Assembly: GCA_036939975.1 (NCBI GenBank)
Contig: JALLPB010000877.1
Span: 1 to 12,384 of the forward strand
DNA from: Cyclostephanos tholiformis
Lineage: Eukaryota; Bacillariophyta; Thalassiosirophyceae; Thalassiosirales; Thalassiosiraceae
DNA length: 12,384 nucleotides
Direction of reading: 5' to 3'
The first letter of the stretch is position 1. Every line of letters begins with the position of its first letter. The position numbers and the translations under genes were made by a program. Below are positions 1-8,897 of the stretch, piece by piece. A model generated the notes under the pieces. That model made no database searches. It saw only the letters and a program-made list of their open reading frames with translations, and had not been told where the DNA came from.

Positions 1-30
1 CCCCCCCCCCCCCCCCCCCCCCCCCCCCCC
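1..30. repeat. Pure poly-C run at the window edge
   Basis: Thirty consecutive C, followed after one A by more C-rich sequence up to about position 51. It lies only 34 bases upstream of the transporter's first in-frame ATG exposed here at 85. It could be a genuine homopolymer tract, or an assembly or contig-end artefact. It hides the promoter of the first gene. Confidence 0.9.
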
Positions 31-84
31 ACCCTTCCCCCCCCTTCCCCCGAAAAGGTTAAGCCGACGAAACACCCATCGAAC

Positions 85-2392
85 ATGAAAGTATTCGTCG
101 ATTCCGCACTGTCGCGCAAGCCGCTGCGCCTGGTGCGTATGCAGGCGCACCTGGGCGATGGGGATAGCAGGTACGTCCCGATAACGATACTGACCGAGAC
201 CGACGAGAACGACGGGAACGATTACGACGATTGCGATTCGACGTCCGAAACTTCCGCCGCCATCGTCGCGACCAGTGATGGCGATGGAGGCCGGACGGCC
301 GATGGAGGGGTCGTCGACCGACATCATCATCATCATCATCATCCCCCCCCCCCGCGCCGTCGTCGCGCCGCGCGCATCGCGCCATTGCGTCACATGTCGT
401 TATTCGACCTAATCGCGTTCGGCGTGGGCTGCACCGTGGGCGGCGGAGTATTCGTGCTCGGTGGAGTCTCGGCCCATTCCTACGCCGGACCCTCGTCGTC
501 GTTATCGTACCTGATATCGGGATGCGTCGTTTTAATGTCGGCGTTGCCGTACGCGGAATTGTCGTCGTTATTTCCGGTGGACGGGAGCACGTATTCCTAC
601 GCTTACGTATCACTGGGGGAGATATACGCGATATTCTCGAGCATGTGTCAGACGCTCGAATACGGCGTGGGAGCGAGCGCCGTCGCGAGGAGCTGGGGGA
701 ACAAGGTCGTCAATCTCATCGAGGAGGGTCGGGGGGATGGAGGGGGCGGGGTCGACGATTGCGATTGGATGCATACGTTGCTTGACCCGGGATATTACGT
801 CAATCCGTTGGCGGGCATCGTGTCATTATTATGCACCCTCATACTTCTCCTTGGTGTGAAGGATAGCAAATTGACCACGAATATCGCATCGTCGATGAAG
901 GTATCACTCGTATCATTCATTATCGTCGCCGGCTTATTGATGTCGTCCGGATTATTCCCCAACACCGTGGCATCATTCGACAATTGGGTACCGTTCGTGC
1001 CGATCGAATTCGGAATCGACGGCGTATTAGAGGCATCGTCGTTGCTTATATTCGCATATACCGGATTCGATTGCATTTGCAATCAGGCGGGTGAGGCGAA
1101 ACATCCCGTGAGGGACGTGCCCAGGGCGGTCGTTGCTACCATACTAATCGACGGCGCCCTGTACGTAATGGCCGCGCTGGCCCTAACGTCCATGTTGCCG
1201 TACGATGAGATAAGCGTGGTCAGCGGCTTCCCCGATGCGTTCAGTACGAACGGATGGGCTTGGGCCATGTGGATCACCGCCATCGGCGAATTAATCGTGT
1301 TGCCGTTGGTCATATTGGCGTCGATACAGGCCCAGACGCGTCTATTGTTTGCCATGTCCGCGGACGGCATCGTGCCGAAATTCTTCGGCAGGCTATCATT
1401 CACCTCGATATCGTCGGGGAGGTGCTGCCGCGGGGGGAAGGTGGACGAGATCGGCAATCTATCCGCAAACGTTCGATTTTGCGGATTGGCAACGGTCGTC
1501 ATGTCGACGTTCGTGCCGTTCCAATACCTGATCGAATTGGTCGCCGCGGGCGCGCTTCTATTGTTCTCAATGACATCGTGGTGAGCGACAATTTCCGGCT
1601 TGAAAACTTCCGTATACCATTCTGGACTTGACGTAAAGCATATCACGCTTCTCACATTACATTCCTCCCCATAGCTGCATGCTCACCGTGCGGTACAAAT
1701 GCCCATCAGAATCGTTCCTCGGGAGCGTGAGGGACGTCGACGACGACGCGACCATATTCTCCGTCGTGACCGTCAGGAAAGAACTATCGCTCGGTCGGAT
1801 CTTGATACTCTTAAACCTGTTCCCCTTCTTGTCGGGACTTTGCTTTGCCTTCATCCCAATAAACACCCTTCGATATTCCCTGACGGGGACGTTTGCATTC
1901 CTCACCCTTGTGATGACGATCTACATTGCCGCATACTGTCACGAAAATAGGAGCACGCGATTTTTACTGAGCCGTGATGGATATGAAACGCCCGGACGGA
2001 GACGATTCCGCACGCCTTTGGTGCCGTACATGCCCGCCCTCGGGATTTATTTGAATTGGTTCATGCTCGCCAACTTGGGATGGAAGGGGATCGTGATGCT
2101 AATTGGCTATTTGTTAGTTGGTGTCGCTATGTACTGGAAATTCTGCGTAGGAAAGAGCCTCGTGAATCGCCACGAATCCAACGAGGAGGTCGGAAGTTAC
2201 ATGAATCAAAATATATTGCCGAGTGACCGTCGTGCGAGTCCTCCCTCGGTCAAGTCAGATTTGCAACAAACCTTATTGGGAAGGGAAGATTGGGCGGAAA
2301 ATGGCGCATACAATGAGGATGATCTTCTGAATGATACATATTTGAAGGATGAGCTGTCTGAAATCGAAACGAGCGAAAGGACCATTGATTGA
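85..2392 (+). CDS. Cationic amino-acid transporter (CAT-like, APC superfamily), two exons
   Basis: Two exons (85-1580 and 1675-2392) join in frame to give 737 residues of a polytopic membrane permease, expected to move amino acids, probably basic ones, across the plasma or an internal membrane. Visible family marks: the first-helix glycine-rich loop at residues 113-127 (GVGCTVGGGVFVLGG), the FAYTGFD segment and the following EAKHPVRDVPRAV stretch at 323-349, the QAQTRLLFAMSADGIVPKFF loop at 415-434, and the C-terminal FRTPLVPYMPALG plus two helices at 610-655. This order is that of SLC7/CAT-type transporters rather than smaller APC permeases. The N-terminus (1-100) is acidic and disordered with a His7-Pro4 block; the last 80 residues are a soluble acidic tail. 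The start is the first ATG, but no stop precedes it in frame, so the true N-terminus may lie further upstream. Substrate is inferred. Confidence 0.88.
322..353 (+). repeat. (CAT)7 microsatellite followed by C11, inside the transporter N-terminus
   Basis: Seven CAT codons (322-342) give His80-86 and the next eleven C give the Pro stretch 87-90. Both are slippage-prone, so the length may vary between alleles. The His block sits in the soluble N-terminal arm ahead of the first membrane helix. Confidence 0.85.
1581..1674 (+). other. Spliceosomal intron in the transporter gene
   Basis: The donor is gtgagc at 1581 and the acceptor is ccatag ending at 1674, giving 94 bases. Exon 1 leaves two bases of a codon (tg) and exon 2 supplies the third (c), so the join reads ...FSMTS-C-C-MLTVRYK and restores the helix followed by the R-Y pair seen in CAT proteins. 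Without splicing, exon 1 stops at 1584 in the middle of a membrane helix. A pyrimidine-rich stretch (1645-1670) precedes the acceptor. Confidence 0.85.
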
Positions 2393-3006
2393 TGTACACA
2401 CAAGTTATGCAAATGGAAGCCTCGTTATGAATATCATCCAAGGAGGCAAACTAGATGATGTTTGAATTGCTTTCATGGCTTTTTCAATTATTACAGCTGC
2501 AAAAGCATCATAGAAATAGGTACCCGTGTGGTGGCGTGACCAAGTGGATCGGTGTTCTTCTCTCGGTCTACTTGATTGTTTCTCTCGGTGGATGATGTTC
2601 GGCGAGTGAGGAGTTAGGGGAAATAGAATTCGGTTCACGTGTCAGCATAGTGGCAAAGGTGAGGTGGGAATCAAATGCACGTTAACATGATGTATCATGA
2701 GGCCTGCACGATTGACATCATTGTGTAAAAGGCTAAGTAATAAATTAATTTTATCGGGTGAGCAGCATACTGTTCTAGTCATAATCTTTGTGCAAAGACT
2801 ATAAACGAGTCACCACCCGACGGGAGCATCTTCTCTGCAACTTGAGTTACTAATTCAGGGTTCGTACGCATTAAACAGCTGCGCTTATAGCACACAGTCT
2901 GTGCACTCAGCTCTCATTTGCCACCCCCCCCACCCCCTACACTGTCACTAAACCACTACGTCAAAAATTCAAGGGGTTGGTATGATTCTAAGAGAAAGCT
3001 TGGAAG
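2393..3006. other. Intergenic region between tail-to-tail genes, no gene seen
   Basis: This stretch separates the 3' ends of the transporter (+) and the repeat protein (-). An AATAAA lies at 2739-2744 on the plus strand, far (about 350 bases) from the transporter stop, so its use as a poly(A) signal is uncertain. A nested inverted repeat lies at 2754-2820, the sequence ttctctcggt occurs twice (2558-2567 and 2580-2589), and a C-rich tract lies at 2923-2938. No convincing ORF or RNA gene is visible. Confidence 0.6.
2754..2820. repeat. Nested inverted repeat (hairpin-forming)
   Basis: The outer arms are tcgggtg (2754-2760) and cacccga (2814-2820), 7 bp. Inside, cttt (2786-2789) pairs with aaag (2794-2797) around gtgc, or alternatively tagtc (2776-2780) pairs with gacta (2797-2801). 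It could be a 3'-UTR structure, a small folded-back element, or chance. Confidence 0.4.
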
Positions 3007-4194
3007 TCATCCGGCTCTCTGTTCCGCGAATAATACCGATAAATATTCCAACAAGAATAACTCCAAAACTTTTTCATATGTCACATCCTCTTTATTCCAT
3101 TTACCCTTTTTCATGTAAACATTAGCATGCCTCTTTTGGTATGCTCCATTAAGGTATCGATGTTTACCCCCATTAACCACAACATTATTGATGTCGTTAT
3201 GATTGCCGTTTGATGGATCAGCATTCGTGGAGGTAGCTTGACGTAATGCTTGCGGCAGGGCCATGGCCAGCTGTGGCTGCGCTCTGGGAGTGAGAGACAT
3301 GCTCACTGCTGTGGCGACAGCGGGCGCATTCATCAACCGATCGATATTTGCAACAGCATTCGATACGACAACTGCCCCACTTACGTTTCCAGCACCATGA
3401 CTTGATTGGCCGGCAGTTGCGGCGGCAGTTGCGCCCCCGGACGACGATGCTGGAACTATCCCCCGCGTTTGCGTAAAAGCTGCTGTGCCGATTGTCCCAC
3501 TGATGGTTCCGGTGCCATGACTCGATTTGCCCGTAGTTCCAGCGGCGACGAGGCCCCCCGGGGGCGATACGATCATTGCAGGAACATTGGACTCACCGAC
3601 ACTTGATCCACCGGCAGTTAATCCAACTGCTGTAATGACGTTTCTATTACCGGCAGCATTTGATACGACAGCTCTCACACTTATGTTTCCAGTACCATGA
3701 CTCGATTGGCCAGCAGTTGCAGCGGCAACATAGCCCCCGGATGACGATGAGATCATTGTAGGAGCATTGGATTCGCCGACACTCGATTGACCGGAAGTCG
3801 ATCCAGCCGCTGCAACGATGTTTCCATTACCATGCGTTGATTCGCCGACGGTTACAGCGTTGGAGACGCCCTCGATCGTGGGTGGCGATGCCGAAACTCT
3901 TCTCCTCTCGTTCGACGGAGGAGCCGTCGACGTCTCATCGTCAATCACGATTTCCATCCATCTCTCCTCCGCCTCCCTCATCAGCGCCTCCGCGGCCCTA
4001 ACCTCATCACGCGACTTGTCCAAGTTATCCTTGGCGGATTTGAAATTCCTCGTCGCATTTTCCAGCATTAGCGTTGCATTTCCCACCATTTGCGCTGCCG
4101 TTTCCACCATCATGGCGTCAGATGATGCCCTTGCCTTGGCGGCGGCGAGGCGCTGCCTCGTGATATCCTTTGCATATCTCCAATCAGACGACAT
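3007..4194 (-). CDS. Coiled-coil protein with Ser/Gly/Ala-rich repeat domain, function unknown
   Basis: 395 residues, not recognised as a named family. Residues 10-82 are Ala/Glu/Lys/Arg-rich and strongly helical, very probably a coiled coil, ending in EERWMEIVIDDE. Residues about 107-282 are a low-complexity repeat domain in which the nine-residue motif G-x-S-[ST]-[HV]-G-x-[GS]-[NT] occurs six times (starting at 117, 135, 162, 195, 222 and 262), separated by Ala/Val/Ile/Ser-rich linkers. Residues 283-345 are disordered and Asn-rich. The C-terminal 50 residues are basic (KHRYLNGAYQKRHANVYMKK) and then helical (VTYEKVLELFLLEYL). There is no signal peptide or membrane helix. The first ATG lies next to the start of the coiled coil. 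The long open frame through a repeat region and the conserved helical end support a real gene, but no function can be inferred from the sequence. Confidence 0.7.
   Translation of the reverse strand: MSSDWRYAKDITRQRLAAAKARASSDAMMVETAAQMVGNATLMLENATRNFKSAKDNLDKSRDEVRAAEALMREAEERWMEIVIDDETSTAPPSNERRRVSASPPTIEGVSNAVTVGESTHGNGNIVAAAGSTSGQSSVGESNAPTMISSSSGGYVAAATAGQSSHGTGNISVRAVVSNAAGNRNVITAVGLTAGGSSVGESNVPAMIVSPPGGLVAAGTTGKSSHGTGTISGTIGTAAFTQTRGIVPASSSGGATAAATAGQSSHGAGNVSGAVVVSNAVANIDRLMNAPAVATAVSMSLTPRAQPQLAMALPQALRQATSTNADPSNGNHNDINNVVVNGGKHRYLNGAYQKRHANVYMKKGKWNKEDVTYEKVLELFLLEYLSVLFAEQRAG
3349..3876 (-). repeat. Degenerate tandem repeats within the coiled-coil protein gene
   Basis: On the plus strand a block resembling tttcc-agNaccatgactcgattggccngcagttgc recurs around 3381, 3501 and 3681, with a shorter relative near 3816. 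The spacings are uneven (about 120, 180 and 135 bases). All are multiples of three, so the protein frame is kept. The pattern suggests old duplications and half-unit losses under selection for an open frame. Confidence 0.75.
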
Positions 4195-4995
4195 AATTAT
4201 TTAGTCAGATTAAAAAATTATGGTCCCTTCTGACCAACCAACGGCCTCATGGTCACTTCTGACCAACCGCCATGGTAAGTCGCACGCCATCTTCGCCAAC
4301 AATCTCCGAATGGAGTCAACGAATTCAGTTTTTAAGTGAGGAGACGAGAAATGGAACGCTTTTCTCTGTGTGAATATCGAGTGAGTCGAGCATGGAGCGA
4401 TACTACCATGTCACTTTCAGCAAGTTGGACACCAATATTTATTCCCATCATTTCTCGGCAGTGATAATATTATCATGATATACCTAATATTGTGTGTGCA
4501 TTGAGAGTCAAAAAAGGATGGCTTTGGATAATGTTCCTCTGTATCAACGGATTGTGTTGCATCACAATCACATCTACCAACTTGCAAATCGCAAAATCCG
4601 TGCCGCTGGACCCGGCGAACGGCTCCACCATGGTTGTGTTCTATTTAAAGTGCATCCGAAAGGAGCGCGCCAAAAATTGTAAATTAAAAGCCCACGAAGG
4701 ACCAATACTAAAAAAGTCTCGTAGAAAAGGAATTTTAATTCCTACGCATACATCATACAAAACCCCCCAAAAACTTTTTTGAATAAATTAGACGGCGCTT
4801 TCTGCCTTTTACCCGTCTCTTATGCCCCGGCTTCAACGGTAGTAGAACCTGTGTATTTTCATGTTCAATTTTAGTACACGGTAAAAGTATTGATCCCGCG
4901 CGCCAATTTTTTTTTTCTGAACAACTAACTTTTTGATCAGGTCGTGACATGAAAAGAGACAAACACCAACCGACCTCCGACCTCCGACCCTCCCA
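4195..4995. other. Divergent intergenic region with likely promoters
   Basis: The repeat protein runs left and the sulfotransferase runs right, so both promoters should lie here. Visible items are the twin inverted repeats at 4221-4268, a 14-bp perfect palindrome tgataatattatca (4462-4475), an aggaatt-tt-aattcct hairpin (4728-4743), and an imperfect tandem (cgacctc-type repeats) at 4970-4992 just before the sulfotransferase start. A 54-codon ATG frame at 4518-4682 is possible but I do not call it as a gene: it is short, has no recognised domain, and overlapping frames are also open. Confidence 0.55.
4221..4268. promoter_or_regulatory. Twin inverted repeats TGGTC-N6-GACCA upstream of the minus-strand gene
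   Basis: Two near-identical 19-base copies (4221-4239 and 4250-4268), 29 bases apart start to start, differ at one base (ccc versus cac). Each is itself a 5-bp inverted repeat with a six-base spacer. The nearest lies 27 bases upstream of the ATG at 4194, so they would sit in the proximal promoter or 5' leader. Dimeric transcription-factor sites are plausible; the role is inferred. Confidence 0.45.
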
Positions 4996-6144
4996 ATGAA
5001 GCCAACTTCTCTCCATCGTCGGCTCATCGTACCCCGGGTGCTTTTGGGAGTTGCACTTTGCTTGCATTATTTCATCTCCACCAACGTGGTTTTCCGTCAT
5101 GAGCAATCGTCGTTGTCCACGGAGGGTTCGTTTTTGGAAGGGACTGCGGCCCCGCCGACGAGTCGACGGCGCGAGTCGTCGGAGCGAAACGCTCTCGTCT
5201 CCCAGGCCGCTAAGGAGGCGGCTCGTCTGGATCTACTCGATTGCGGCATCGTCGATACGAATGAAACTGCCGTCGACGGACCGTCATCCTCCCGATCCTG
5301 CGACCTAATCGACGCCCGATGGGGAACGCCGACGATATTGATCAGCCTCGGCCGATCGGGCAGTTCGGCGACGTGGCAGCTAATGAGCGGCATGACGGGC
5401 AATTACACGTTCCGCGCGACGGAGGACACCGGCTCGAGCACCGAGAGTTCTGTACATCTCTTCACGGAGTTGCTAGAACCCGACTCGGATGGCAAGTGCT
5501 GGATACAGGACTTCCTCTGTCGTCATCAACGTGACAATCGCGTGCGAGCGGAGGGCGGATTGCCTACGGCGGGACTTTACGGATTCAAATGGAAGCCGTA
5601 CGCGTCAACGTTCGGATCGATCAAGTCCATAGAGGCGCTGCGGTGGCTGTCGCGCAATCCGCACGTAAAAGTGGTTGTCAACCGTCGCAATCCGCTGGAC
5701 GTGATAATCTCCCGATACAAGCACAGGGATAGGAGGGTGGCCGCGCATTGCGCCGTGGGCGATGTCGACTGCTCGGAACTACATAGGAATGCGAAACCGA
5801 CACTGTCGACGAAGAGGGGTAGGCTCGTTAATCTGATCGGGGACATCATCGAGGAATCGGACAACGCCGACCGATTGCTCGACGATCTACGCGTGCCCCA
5901 CGTGGACGTTAGCTACGAGAGGCTCTACCTCGCCCCTGACATCGCCGTTGAGTGGCGGAGGTTGTTTTCGTTCCTTGGGGTGGGACGATCCGATGAGGGA
6001 TTGACGAGCACGGACCTGATCTCGCGTATGGAACATCAGGCGACCAGCGATCGTTCCATTCGCGGTAAGGTTCGGAATTACGAGGAGGTCGAGGAAATAT
6101 TGCGTGGGACCGAGTACGAAAAATTCCTTTCCAATGGCGTGTGA
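4996..6144 (+). CDS. Membrane-anchored sulfotransferase (PAPS-dependent)
   Basis: 382 residues. A single hydrophobic stretch at about 9-28 after a short basic N-terminus looks like a type II signal anchor, which would place the enzyme in the Golgi lumen, transferring sulfate from PAPS to a glycan, protein or lipid. The PAPS-binding marks are visible: the 5'-phosphosulfate loop LISLGRSGSSATWQLM (115-130) after a short strand, and the 3'-phosphate site VVVNRRNPLDVIISRYKH (226-243) with its Arg and Ser. Later conserved pieces are VSYERLYLAPDIAVEWRRLFSFLG (305-328) and the end segment GKVRNYEEVEEILRGTEYEKFL (357-378). Length and order suit the family. Residues 35-105 form a Ser/Arg-rich stem. The start is the first ATG and places the anchor at the N-terminus. 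The neighbouring genes give no clue to the acceptor. Substrate is unknown. Confidence 0.85.
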   Translation: MKPTSLHRRLIVPRVLLGVALCLHYFISTNVVFRHEQSSLSTEGSFLEGTAAPPTSRRRESSERNALVSQAAKEAARLDLLDCGIVDTNETAVDGPSSSRSCDLIDARWGTPTILISLGRSGSSATWQLMSGMTGNYTFRATEDTGSSTESSVHLFTELLEPDSDGKCWIQDFLCRHQRDNRVRAEGGLPTAGLYGFKWKPYASTFGSIKSIEALRWLSRNPHVKVVVNRRNPLDVIISRYKHRDRRVAAHCAVGDVDCSELHRNAKPTLSTKRGRLVNLIGDIIEESDNADRLLDDLRVPHVDVSYERLYLAPDIAVEWRRLFSFLGVGRSDEGLTSTDLISRMEHQATSDRSIRGKVRNYEEVEEILRGTEYEKFLSNGV

Positions 6145-6400
6145 ATCTCTATCGAATGCCCATCGATCACAAGCGCCAAAGAAATGCAATGTGGGCGGGG
6201 ATGACAGGTGTACTCCTAATTACAAATTTGAATTTCAGGGGATAATAATATACCAGCGGTCCGTGGCTGATATACCATCGTAATTGATCGAATGCCGCTC
6301 ATGTTCGATGATGATGTAGCATTTGCCATACAACACACATGCGCGTGCAAGCAATAGATATGGAGGACGACGGACACCCCGAGAAAGGGCTTGCAAAACC

Positions 6401-8260
6401 CTATCCGCGTACTTCGAGTTCCCGCCAGAATACGTCCCTGTGCACGATGCCAATCCCGTCGTCGTCATCGCCAAAATCATCAATGTCGGAAAGCGATCTC
6501 AAGACCGCGGAAGTAGTCCCAGACGCGCGCGTGTGCATGACATCGTCTCTATCCTCTCTGGGATCGGCCGCGTCTTGAGGCATCGAATCGAACGACTGCA
6601 TGGTATCCGCCTCGTTTCGTAACAATTCCTCGATGGTCTTCCGCTGCCCCCCCCGATTCAAAAAATAGGTCAATTCCTTATCTGTTCCCGGGAAAGTGCA
6701 ATCCTCCTTCTGCGGGTGAATCACGGGTTTTTCCTTTGAGACGTCGTCCTTCGAGACGTCGTCGTTGGGAGACAAGTCAAGGAACGACCAGCGTCTGTAG
6801 CATGAGAATTCATCGAATACCAAGTTGTGCTCATCCCCCGCAATCTTGGAACTCACGATGCCGAAATCATTATCGTATTCTGCGGCATATTTTAGAAGTT
6901 TCTCGTCCATTTCTCTCGTCCAGGCCATATCCTTAATCTCATGTTGCAACATGCCTTTATTGCACTTGATGATTGCGATTGACTCTCGCACTAGCCGAGC
7001 AGTCACGTCGTCATCACTGTCATGGTTTGATGTAGGAGTCTCGATCTCCGTTGGAATAATTTCGACAGGAGCGAGAATGGAAGGAGTCGTCTTGGTAGGG
7101 GCGACATCGGAATTCTCGATGTCGGTGGTTTTTGCATCAGTTACTTCCGCATCAGGCTCGAACTTAGACGCAATCTCTGCAAATGAAGGAACATCATTAG
7201 AATCGAGTCTCGTTGACGCCTTAACATTCGTGCCGTGATTATCACCTTCGTCGAATGATGCTTCCTTTGTGCTTTGACTCTTGAGAATGGTGGCCAGTAA
7301 ATCCAAATCATCGGACTGATACTTCTTTTCTGTGGTAACGATTTGTGGATTCTCGGCCAAATTCTCGTTAGACGACAGTGTATCCGTCAATGCCGCCGGA
7401 CACACGATCCCGTCCACCTCGTAACGCGGCACGTGTTTTTCCGTACTCCGAACGGTTTCCTGCCATGCCCTAAACTCCACAAGAGCGTCTCGGTCCTTGT
7501 TCCTTTTCGCTTGCAGCAGCCTTTCCTTCGTAAGACGCTCGGCTTCAATGCCTCCTTCCGAAAACGCCTCGGTGGCCGTCCTCTCATCGTCAAATACGGG
7601 ACGATCCAGGTATCGCAGCGACTTGCATGCGACAATGACCTTCTTGCGAAAGTATGCTACCTTGGATACGACTGGATTGCCCGCCATGTTGAGTGATTTC
7701 AACCTCGCAATGCCCGCAAGACAACCAACGATGTCCTCGCCGACGAGCTGGTTCTTACTCAGGTCGACGGCCGACAACTCCTTGCATTCTATCAAGTGTG
7801 CTATACTCGCTCCATCGCTCAAGGCGTTATTGGAAAGGTTGAGATTCGTCAGATTGGTCAAATGTGAGAGTCCCTCGACATAACTGATTTGGTTCTCACT
7901 CAAGTCGAGCTGAACAAGCGAGCTTAGCCCATCGAGATTCTCGATCTTGGTCAAGCAGTTGCGCTGTAGGAATAAGCACCTCAACTCGTGCAAGTTGTTC
8001 ATGTTCTCGATCTTTGAGAATCCATTGGAGTGTAGCCATAATGTTTTCAGGCCGGTGTATTCACCCAAGTTCTCGATACGTCGATAGCCCTTGAAGTGAA
8101 GATAAAGCGTATCGTTCAAATATGGCGTCGCATAACCGCCGTGTTCAAGAGCAGCCCTCTGCAGCTCCGATTTAGACATGAGCGGGAGTCCATCCAACAG
8201 GTCGGTCTCGTTTTTATCCTTACCATCACGGGCCGTGTCCAGCTCTTCAAATTCAACCAT
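6401..8260 (-). CDS. DNAAF1: Dynein axonemal assembly factor 1-like LRR protein (DNAAF1/ODA7/LRRC50)
   Basis: 619 residues from the first in-frame ATG (8260). The frame is open further upstream, but only a TTG could start it there. Six leucine-rich repeats of the SDS22 type (LxxLxLxxNxIxxIEN) fill residues 52-195, followed by the cap [20 protein letters not shown] (204-223) and [17 protein letters not shown] (226-242), the signature of the cytoplasmic factor that preassembles outer and inner dynein arms before import into cilia. The middle (270-420) is acidic and disordered. Residues 447-494 ([13 protein letters not shown] ... DFGIVSSKI ... CYRRWSFLD) look like a Myb/SANT-like helix set, which I do not know from the animal protein. 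Its presence implies that the organism builds a motile flagellum at some stage, as centric diatom sperm do. Convergent with the sulfotransferase, 256 bases apart. Confidence 0.88.
   Translation of the reverse strand: MVEFEELDTARDGKDKNETDLLDGLPLMSKSELQRAALEHGGYATPYLNDTLYLHFKGYRRIENLGEYTGLKTLWLHSNGFSKIENMNNLHELRCLFLQRNCLTKIENLDGLSSLVQLDLSENQISYVEGLSHLTNLTNLNLSNNALSDGASIAHLIECKELSAVDLSKNQLVGEDIVGCLAGIARLKSLNMAGNPVVSKVAYFRKKVIVACKSLRYLDRPVFDDERTATEAFSEGGIEAERLTKERLLQAKRNKDRDALVEFRAWQETVRSTEKHVPRYEVDGIVCPAALTDTLSSNENLAENPQIVTTEKKYQSDDLDLLATILKSQSTKEASFDEGDNHGTNVKASTRLDSNDVPSFAEIASKFEPDAEVTDAKTTDIENSDVAPTKTTPSILAPVEIIPTEIETPTSNHDSDDDVTARLVRESIAIIKCNKGMLQHEIKDMAWTREMDEKLLKYAAEYDNDFGIVSSKIAGDEHNLVFDEFSCYRRWSFLDLSPNDDVSKDDVSKEKPVIHPQKEDCTFPGTDKELTYFLNRGGQRKTIEELLRNEADTMQSFDSMPQDAADPREDRDDVMHTRASGTTSAVLRSLSDIDDFGDDDDGIGIVHRDVFWRELEVRG
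6779..6922 (-). other. Myb/SANT-like segment within the DNAAF1-like gene
   Basis: This codes residues 447-494: a tryptophan (W447), an acidic helix ([14 protein letters not shown]), a hydrophobic second helix (FGIVSSKI) and a final C-x-x-R-W pair (residues 487-491). The spacing and the end motif resemble a SANT/Myb-like repeat in which W, F and W form the core. The call is by eye. Confidence 0.5.
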
Positions 8261-8327
8261 TGTCTTCCCCGACCTTCTTTTTCTTGGCGTCACGGCGCCC
8301 CAGGGGAGTGGGTTGGCAGTATGGTGG

Positions 8328-8344
8328 CTCCCTCGTTGAGGGAG
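8328..8344 (-). promoter_or_regulatory. Hairpin in the 5' leader/promoter of the DNAAF1-like gene
   Basis: ctccctc-gtt-gagggag, a perfect 7-bp GC-rich stem with a three-base loop, followed on the plus strand by a T-rich stretch (8345-8356). On the minus strand it lies 67 bases upstream of the start codon and could fold in the mRNA leader. Its function is not established. Confidence 0.35.
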
Positions 8345-8897
8345 TTTTTTTGTTTTTAAAAATAAAAAAAAATTGTTCAAGGATGACTGTGACTACGTTG
8401 CAGCTAAAATGATGGTATTTGATTGGAGCTGCCATCTAATATCGAATTCATATCTTCAAATTTATGGGAAAATCGGATCTGTTGCAACTAATTGTGGTGA
8501 GGGCCATACCGAGAGGGCCTGACAGTGGAATGGGGGGCTGCACGTGGGACCATGACGAGAGATTGCGATAGGGTTTAGTAAGTGGCAATTAAAGCAATTA
8601 CAAGCCACCCCCACACCAGGGGCGAGAAAACTACTACAGTCCCTGCCATTAATCCTATCAGTGGTTCACAGGTGCCACGGACGCTGCGCTCAAGGAATTA
8701 ATCAAGTGGTAATACATAATAATTCTGGCATACATGCCCCGACGAGGAGCTGGATCCAATGCTGCCAACACTTTTCCAGCTACAGGCTGCCCAGCACCTC
8801 TGTGAAGTAGAGGAAGAGCAAATCAGGGATGGTGAACCTCGACGCTCCATTAAAAAAAAATGGGCTTTCAGTATCTACTCTTCCAAGAGGAGGGATA

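Noticed and set aside
59..613. Minus-strand Arg/Asp-rich frame
   Set aside because: It is the complement of the transporter's GC-rich N-terminal coding sequence; its composition is an artefact of that.
1083..1655. Long minus-strand frame opposite the transporter
   Set aside because: It mirrors a strongly supported membrane protein on the other strand and has no family features.
4492..4782. 96-codon plus-strand frame
   Set aside because: It starts at GTG, has no domain, and overlaps an alternative frame with more protein-like content.
8328..8356. Hairpin plus T run resembling a bacterial intrinsic terminator
   Set aside because: The surrounding genes are eukaryotic (spliceosomal intron, dynein factor) and no plus-strand gene ends here, so it is listed only as a leader hairpin.
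8261..8380. N-terminal extension of the DNAAF1-like frame by 40 residues
   Set aside because: It would need a TTG start, includes a hairpin and T-rich sequence, and adds residues unlike the family. The first ATG at 8260 is preferred.
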